Positions 60,120-64,000 of a DNA stretch of 64,000 nt are shown here, piece by piece. The notes below the pieces were generated by a model that ran no database searches, had not been told where the DNA came from, and saw only the letters and a list, made by a program, of their open reading frames with translations. Source of the DNA: Anaerolineae bacterium. Its GTDB lineage: Bacteria; Chloroflexota; Anaerolineae; Anaerolineales; Villigracilaceae. The stretch is from the NCBI GenBank assembly GCA_017303655.1, contig JAFLCE010000009.1, forward strand, positions 1 to 64,000, read 5' to 3'. The first letter of the stretch is position 1, and each line of letters begins with the position of its first letter. Both the position numbers and the translations under genes were made by a program.

Positions 60120-60413
60120 TTATTTTTCCAGATCACGCAGGAGTTGCAGGAATTCTGTCCAGTCTTCGTTATCCATCCAGACATCGACGTTATCAAATGA
60201 GACAGCGAACATACCTTCTTCGTTGGCTTTGGCTTGCTTCAGCTCTGCAATGGAGGCGAGCAGTTCATCCCATTCTTCCATGAAGAAGTTGATGGTGGCG
60301 CGTCCTAATTGCAGGTAATAGGTGGTCTCACCGTCGGGTTCGTTGGCGCGCCAGGCCATGAAGTTATCGGTCTCGGCGAGGGTCTCAGTTTCGGGGTCTT
60401 GATGGTTATTCAT
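60120..60413 (-). CDS. Small acidic hypothetical protein
   Basis: A 97-residue soluble protein rich in Asp, Glu and Trp (M-D-N-E-D-W-T-E-F-L-Q-L-L-R-D-L-E-K at the end). Its start overlaps the stop of the transporter gene by four bases (A-T-G-A), so the two are co-expressed. It resembles no family I know. It may modify or stabilise the transporter. Confidence 0.65.
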   Translation of the reverse strand: MNNHQDPETETLAETDNFMAWRANEPDGETTYYLQLGRATINFFMEEWDELLASIAELKQAKANEEGMFAVSFDNVDVWMDNEDWTEFLQLLRDLEK

Positions 60414-61669
60414 TCGTTCTCCTTATGGTTGGGTGGGTAAAGCTCGGGTGAAGGCAAAGGCTCTTTTTTGGCGTTCAATTTCCGGTTTCGAAAGAAGCGT
60501 CGGAATGCCACCAAGATCCGTGAGCCGGGCGGAGGCGGCGGCTGGGTCACTTCCTTTTCGGGGAAGGGGTCAAGATCCAGCATTTTGTACATAACGTAGT
60601 TCCAAAGCAGGGCACAGGTTGCCAGGATGGGAGCAGCGACAACCACGCCGAGAATGCCGAACAAATTGGCTGCGATGATGGCTGCCACCAATACGGCAGC
60701 AGGATGGACTTTGAGCGCGTTGGACATGATGCGCGGGTTGATGATGTTATCGAAGACTTGGTCGATGACCAATGCAACAACGAGGACGATGATTGTGTAA
60801 GTGAGGTCTGGCAGATTAAAGAGGGAATATTCCTGAAAGTATGCCACGATGACCAACAACGCCCAATTGACTGCCGGACCCACATAGGGAACAAAGCGCG
60901 CCAGCCCGGCTAGGAACGCAAGGCTGATGGCATAATGCACGCCCAACACGCTGAGCACGATGGAGTAGACGATCACAGCCATAAAGAAGATGATGATCTG
61001 CCCGCGCAGGAAGGCATTCCAAATGCGTCCGAGGTCACGGCTGAGGCGGGCAAAATCATGGCTGTACCCTGGGATCTCCACGGTGATGATGCGGTCGCGC
61101 AAGCCTTTGCTTTCGATTAGTGTAAAGTAGGAAACCAGCAGGACGAATAAGGTCCAACCGAGGAAGTTTGCTGCACTTCCGGCGACTGTTCCGAGCAGGG
61201 TGCCTGTGCGGCTAAGCAATGGTTGCACCATGCCTAGCACTTCCTGGCTGAGGTCATTGAGATCCAAGGCGCTGAAATCGAGTTTAAACGGACCGAATTG
61301 AAATGTTTGCCCGGAGATATTATCGATCAATTGTGGCAGGGTCAACAAGGCATCTTGCACGATAATGACCAGACTTTGCACCTGTTGTACCAATCCCACT
61401 CCGCCAAGCGTGAGCAACCCCACCAACAAAATCACGATGATCAAAAAGATCACACTGACGGATGCATTCCACGAGAAGTGCAGTCTGCGCAATAAAAAAT
61501 CGGCAATGGGGTGAAATAGGTAGGAGAGCAGGAAGGCCATCACCAACGGGGTAATGATGAACTGAAATTTGACTAGCAGTGCGCCGATCACCACGACTGT
61601 GGTAAGCGCAACCACCAGTTTTGTATTGGTGCCCCAGCCGGGAGAAGAGGGTTTGGAGGTCTTATCCAT
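60410..61669 (-). CDS. AI-2E family transporter (PerM-like)
   Basis: A 419-residue membrane protein with eight TM helices. The family pattern L-S-Y-L-F-H-P-I-A-D-F-L, the long loop, and F-V-P-Y-V-G-P-A-V-N-W at the characteristic position are present. The group exports or exchanges solutes (TqsA for AI-2; others Na+/H+), and the substrate cannot be told from sequence. I start it at ATG 61669, which has AGGAAAG upstream; a longer frame from 61732 has none. Confidence 0.9.
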   Translation of the reverse strand: MDKTSKPSSPGWGTNTKLVVALTTVVVIGALLVKFQFIITPLVMAFLLSYLFHPIADFLLRRLHFSWNASVSVIFLIIVILLVGLLTLGGVGLVQQVQSLVIIVQDALLTLPQLIDNISGQTFQFGPFKLDFSALDLNDLSQEVLGMVQPLLSRTGTLLGTVAGSAANFLGWTLFVLLVSYFTLIESKGLRDRIITVEIPGYSHDFARLSRDLGRIWNAFLRGQIIIFFMAVIVYSIVLSVLGVHYAISLAFLAGLARFVPYVGPAVNWALLVIVAYFQEYSLFNLPDLTYTIIVLVVALVIDQVFDNIINPRIMSNALKVHPAAVLVAAIIAANLFGILGVVVAAPILATCALLWNYVMYKMLDLDPFPEKEVTQPPPPPGSRILVAFRRFFRNRKLNAKKEPLPSPELYPPNHKENE

Positions 61670-61773
61670 TAAAGTTGCTTTCCTATCTACGGGGAGATTA
61701 TGAAGCCTCAGTGACTGATTCGATTTTATCAAAGATGAGTGATTTTACAATACAACACCCCGGCAAAACAAAA

Positions 61774-61798
61774 ACCCCGCGGGGGTATCCCGCGGGGT
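61774..61798 (-). terminator. Terminator of the FHA gene
   Basis: ACCCCGCGGG and CCCGCGGGGT arms around GGTAT with A/T-rich flanks, after the stop at 61816. Confidence 0.85.
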
Positions 61799-61815
61799 AA
61801 AACAGGTATGTTCAA

Positions 61816-62379
61816 CTAACAGCCGGAAATGAACGGGAAGAAGGTACACCAACGGAAGGTTGCATCGACCCACCAGAAGAAGCCACCACAGACACAGATG
61901 AAGAGCAACAATCCAACCCCAATGAAAATCGGCACCATATTGGTCTTTTTGGCAGCGGGCGGAGGGGCATAAGCAGGTTGCTGTGAATAAACAGGAGCGG
62001 CAGGCGGCGGAGAGTAGGAGGGCGCAGGAGCAGAAGGCACCGACTTGCGAGATACCGCCATGGTCGCCCCGGCATCGGATGAGATCGCATCATACATGAG
62101 GACGATCTGTTCACCGAGCGAGACTACATCGCCAGACTTAAGAACCACAGGACCGGCAAGGCGCTGCCCGTTCACAAAGGTTCCATTGGTAGAGCCGAGG
62201 TCTTCAAGTACATACTTACCGCCCTGGAACATCAGGCGGGCATGCTTGCGGGATACTTCCGCATCGTTGATCGCGACACCGTTGGTCGCATCACGCCCAA
62301 TCGTAAGCTGATCCCCATCAAGGGGAAACGTCACGCCTGGGGTGGGACCCGATCTCATAACAAATTGAAACTGTGCCAT
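61816..62379 (-). CDS. FHA-domain membrane protein
   Basis: A 187-residue protein. The FHA domain covers about residues 5-100: I-G-R-D, then S-R-K-H-A-R, then L-G-S-T-N-G-T-F-V-N-G, all the phosphothreonine-binding marks. A Pro/Ala linker and one C-terminal TM helix (I-F-I-G-V-G-L-L-L-F-I-C-V-C-G-G-F-F) follow. It would tether phosphorylated partners at the membrane; no Ser/Thr kinase is in this window. GGAGGAAG precedes the ATG. Confidence 0.92.
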   Translation of the reverse strand: MAQFQFVMRSGPTPGVTFPLDGDQLTIGRDATNGVAINDAEVSRKHARLMFQGGKYVLEDLGSTNGTFVNGQRLAGPVVLKSGDVVSLGEQIVLMYDAISSDAGATMAVSRKSVPSAPAPSYSPPPAAPVYSQQPAYAPPPAAKKTNMVPIFIGVGLLLFICVCGGFFWWVDATFRWCTFFPFISGC

Positions 62380-62474
62380 CTTCTTCCTCCGAATAATTTC
62401 TTAATTGTAAAACCAAGTTTACAGTTTTCAATCTAAAAAGTCAAACCGTACTTCTTTCCCACTGGTTCAACCTT

Positions 62475-63716
62475 TTATTTCTTTGTCTTTTTGGCGGGTG
62501 GCGGCGGTTCAATATCACGTGGCACAGTTTTGTTGGTGCGCGGGAGGTAGATCATGAACACCGTTCCAACGCCGATCTTGCTTTTTACTTCGATACGCCC
62601 GCCATGTCCCTGCACGATCTGTTTAGAGATCGACAATCCCAACCCGGTGCCCGAGGCGCGGGTTTCATGTTCGCGCACACGATAGAACTTTTGGAAGAGA
62701 TGTGGAAGCGCCTCATCAGGGATGCCGATGCCAGTATCTTGAAGAATGACCATGATCTCATTCTCGTGCACTTCGGCACGCAGTAACACACTACCATTGG
62801 GTCGGTTGTACTTAATCGAATTACTCAAGAGATTTAAGAACACCTGTTTAATCTTGTCACGATCCGCTTCAACGAGGGGCAGCCCTTCCGGTGATTCGAC
62901 CCGCAGGTGAATATTATCTTCAACGGCTTTGGTAGACATGATGTCTTTGCATTCATACATCAAATCTGCCAGGCTGAAGATGGTTTTTCGATATTGCACG
63001 CGACCCGACTCAAGGCGAGCCAGATCCAGGAAGGAGGATGCCAACGCATTCAAGCGCATGGTCTCGCTATGAATGTTATTAATGATCTGGTCGCGCTGAT
63101 CTTGCGACATTTCGGGGCGCAGTAAGAGATAGGTAGCCGTGCTTAAAGAAGATAAGGGCGTACGAAGCTCATGCACGAATTCAGAAATTAAGTCTGATTG
63201 TTGGAAGAGGCGCGTGTTCTCGATCGCCACAGCCGCCTGTGCGCCCAACACCAGCAACAGCGACTCGTCGATCTCTGTGAATTTTCCCCTGTGCTTGTTC
63301 AGCGCTTCCAACACGCCGACGATCTTGTTCTTGGTAATGAGTGGAATTCCCAACAGTGACTGAGTGGAAAGCCCGGTAACAGCCTCAACATTGGAATAGA
63401 AGCGGGTGTCTTCGTGGGCATTGGTAATGCGTACCGGTTTGCGGTTGGTAACGATCCACCCGGCAATACTACCATCCAGTGGAACCGTGATGCCGCGTCT
63501 GGTTGATTCGTCCATGTTGGTGGAAACCTGAAAGTACAACTGACGCGAGGCATCGTCATATAACAGGATCGATGCCGCCTCCGCTCCACTGATCTCTGCC
63601 GCCGCATGTACAATGCGGGAAAGCAAAATATCGAGATCCAGGGTCGAGGCGAGATCGCGTGAAATGTCGATCAGACGGCGATAACTGTCAAGTCGTTCTG
63701 TTTTAATTTCAGCCAT
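62475..63716 (-). CDS. GAF-domain histidine kinase
   Basis: A 413-residue soluble sensor kinase. A GAF domain (about 20-170) precedes the HisKA helix with F-V-H-E-L-R-T-P-L, the N-box L-S-N-S-I-K-Y-N-R-P-N-G, G1 D-T-G-I-G-I-P and G2 G-T-G-L-G-L-S-I. It lacks TM segments, so the signal is cytoplasmic. Its start overlaps the sirtuin stop by eight bases. No response regulator gene lies nearby. Confidence 0.92.
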   Translation of the reverse strand: MAEIKTERLDSYRRLIDISRDLASTLDLDILLSRIVHAAAEISGAEAASILLYDDASRQLYFQVSTNMDESTRRGITVPLDGSIAGWIVTNRKPVRITNAHEDTRFYSNVEAVTGLSTQSLLGIPLITKNKIVGVLEALNKHRGKFTEIDESLLLVLGAQAAVAIENTRLFQQSDLISEFVHELRTPLSSLSTATYLLLRPEMSQDQRDQIINNIHSETMRLNALASSFLDLARLESGRVQYRKTIFSLADLMYECKDIMSTKAVEDNIHLRVESPEGLPLVEADRDKIKQVFLNLLSNSIKYNRPNGSVLLRAEVHENEIMVILQDTGIGIPDEALPHLFQKFYRVREHETRASGTGLGLSISKQIVQGHGGRIEVKSKIGVGTVFMIYLPRTNKTVPRDIEPPPPAKKTKK

Positions 63717-64000
63717 GAATCACTCTCTCTGCGATCGCGGGCAGGACGGCAGCTACATCATCCAGGATCGCTACATCCGCGCGAACATTCAAATAAGTGG
63801 GGTTGTTATTGATAATAATAAGATGCGCGCCCCGGTCGAGCGCTTGCATTGGCAGCCCAGCCACTGGCAGAACTTCAAGCGAAGAACCTGCAATCAACAT
63901 TAAGTCGCAGGTGCGGGCTGCTTTTTGAGCTTTGAACCAGGCAGCCTGGGGCAATTGCTCTCCAAATAAGATCACATCTGGCTTGAGTACCTGGGCACAC
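63709..64000 (-). CDS. Sirtuin (Sir2/CobB-type NAD-dependent deacetylase), partial
   Basis: The C-terminal part of a Sir2 family protein that removes acyl groups from lysine using NAD. Read to the window edge, it contains K-P-D-V-I-L-F-G-E, L-M-L-I-A-G-S-S-L-E-V-L-P-V-A-G-L and I-I-I-N-N-N-P-T. The N-terminal catalytic part and zinc cysteines are beyond base 64000, and no start is in the window. It is coupled with the histidine kinase gene. Confidence 0.9.
   Translation of the reverse strand, partial: CAQVLKPDVILFGEQLPQAAWFKAQKAARTCDLMLIAGSSLEVLPVAGLPMQALDRGAHLIIINNNPTYLNVRADVAILDDVAAVLPAIAERVIHG

Noticed and set aside
1-64000. tRNA, rRNA, riboswitch or insertion sequence
   Set aside because: I scanned the intergenic stretches for cloverleaf ends, T-loop GGTTCGA motifs, transposase frames and conserved riboswitch cores and found none I could support.

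Overview
The window looks like a piece of a Chloroflexota genome, most likely class Anaerolineae. This is inferred, not proven. The signs are many secreted lipoproteins with LAACG-type lipoboxes followed by Ala/Glu/Thr/Pro-rich linkers, a LacI-type sensor fused to a histidine kinase, two ClpC-type ATPases, multihaem cytochromes beside an NrfD-type membrane protein, and repeated palindromic spacers. I see no rRNA, tRNA, CRISPR array, transposase or phage module. The first ~1.44 kb does not match the rest and joins a truncated tRNA-dihydrouridine synthase gene at about base 1438, so it is probably an assembly chimera or an insertion.

Layout. 1-1438: foreign-looking block. 1438-9126: dus fragment, TPR-hydrolase, MFS exporter with a duplicated msrA tail beside it, msrA, msrB, a TPR membrane protein and clpC. 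9384-11861: CPBP protease, an AT-rich pair (P-loop kinase-like plus unknown) and a small lipoprotein. 11947-17694: six genes resembling the Dlt surface-acylation pathway: a 37-residue membrane microprotein, MBOAT acyltransferase, two SGNH-like proteins, an acyl carrier protein and an acyl-AMP ligase. 17733-27096: housekeeping and transport (class V aminotransferase, UspA, mobA, radical SAM, peptide ABC importer without ATPases, rhomboid, gmk, FmdB-type zinc ribbon). 27323-31547: a hexahaem lipoprotein, then an operon of heptahaem cytochrome, four-cluster ferredoxin and NrfD-type quinol module, with no catalytic Mo subunit. 31710-40377: LysR regulator, small YeeE-like protein, panB-panE, glycosyltransferase, response regulator, UDP-glucose dehydrogenase and methyltransferase. 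40435-52969: LacI-GAF-histidine kinase, secreted metalloprotease, second ClpC, lipoprotein, an AT-rich orphan, a two-TM sensor without an output domain, and a GNAT. 53449-60061: an overlapping operon of two paralogous GT-C-like membrane proteins, a small protein, a GMC oxidoreductase and an epimerase. 60120-64000: AI-2E family transporter, FHA protein, GAF histidine kinase and a partial sirtuin.

The strongest candidate for a new system is the Dlt-like operon. A carboxylic acid would be activated by the ligase, loaded on the dedicated carrier protein, passed through the MBOAT and the microprotein (whose last six residues are W-I-Y-Q-G-F, close to the DltX C-terminal motif), and attached to a surface polymer by SGNH proteins. 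Second is the redox cluster, which has everything for moving electrons between quinol and external haems but no substrate-reducing subunit. A third, genome-wide signal is that at least eight genes have a TATAAT-like box only 6-7 bases before the start codon and no Shine-Dalgarno, which points to leaderless mRNAs.
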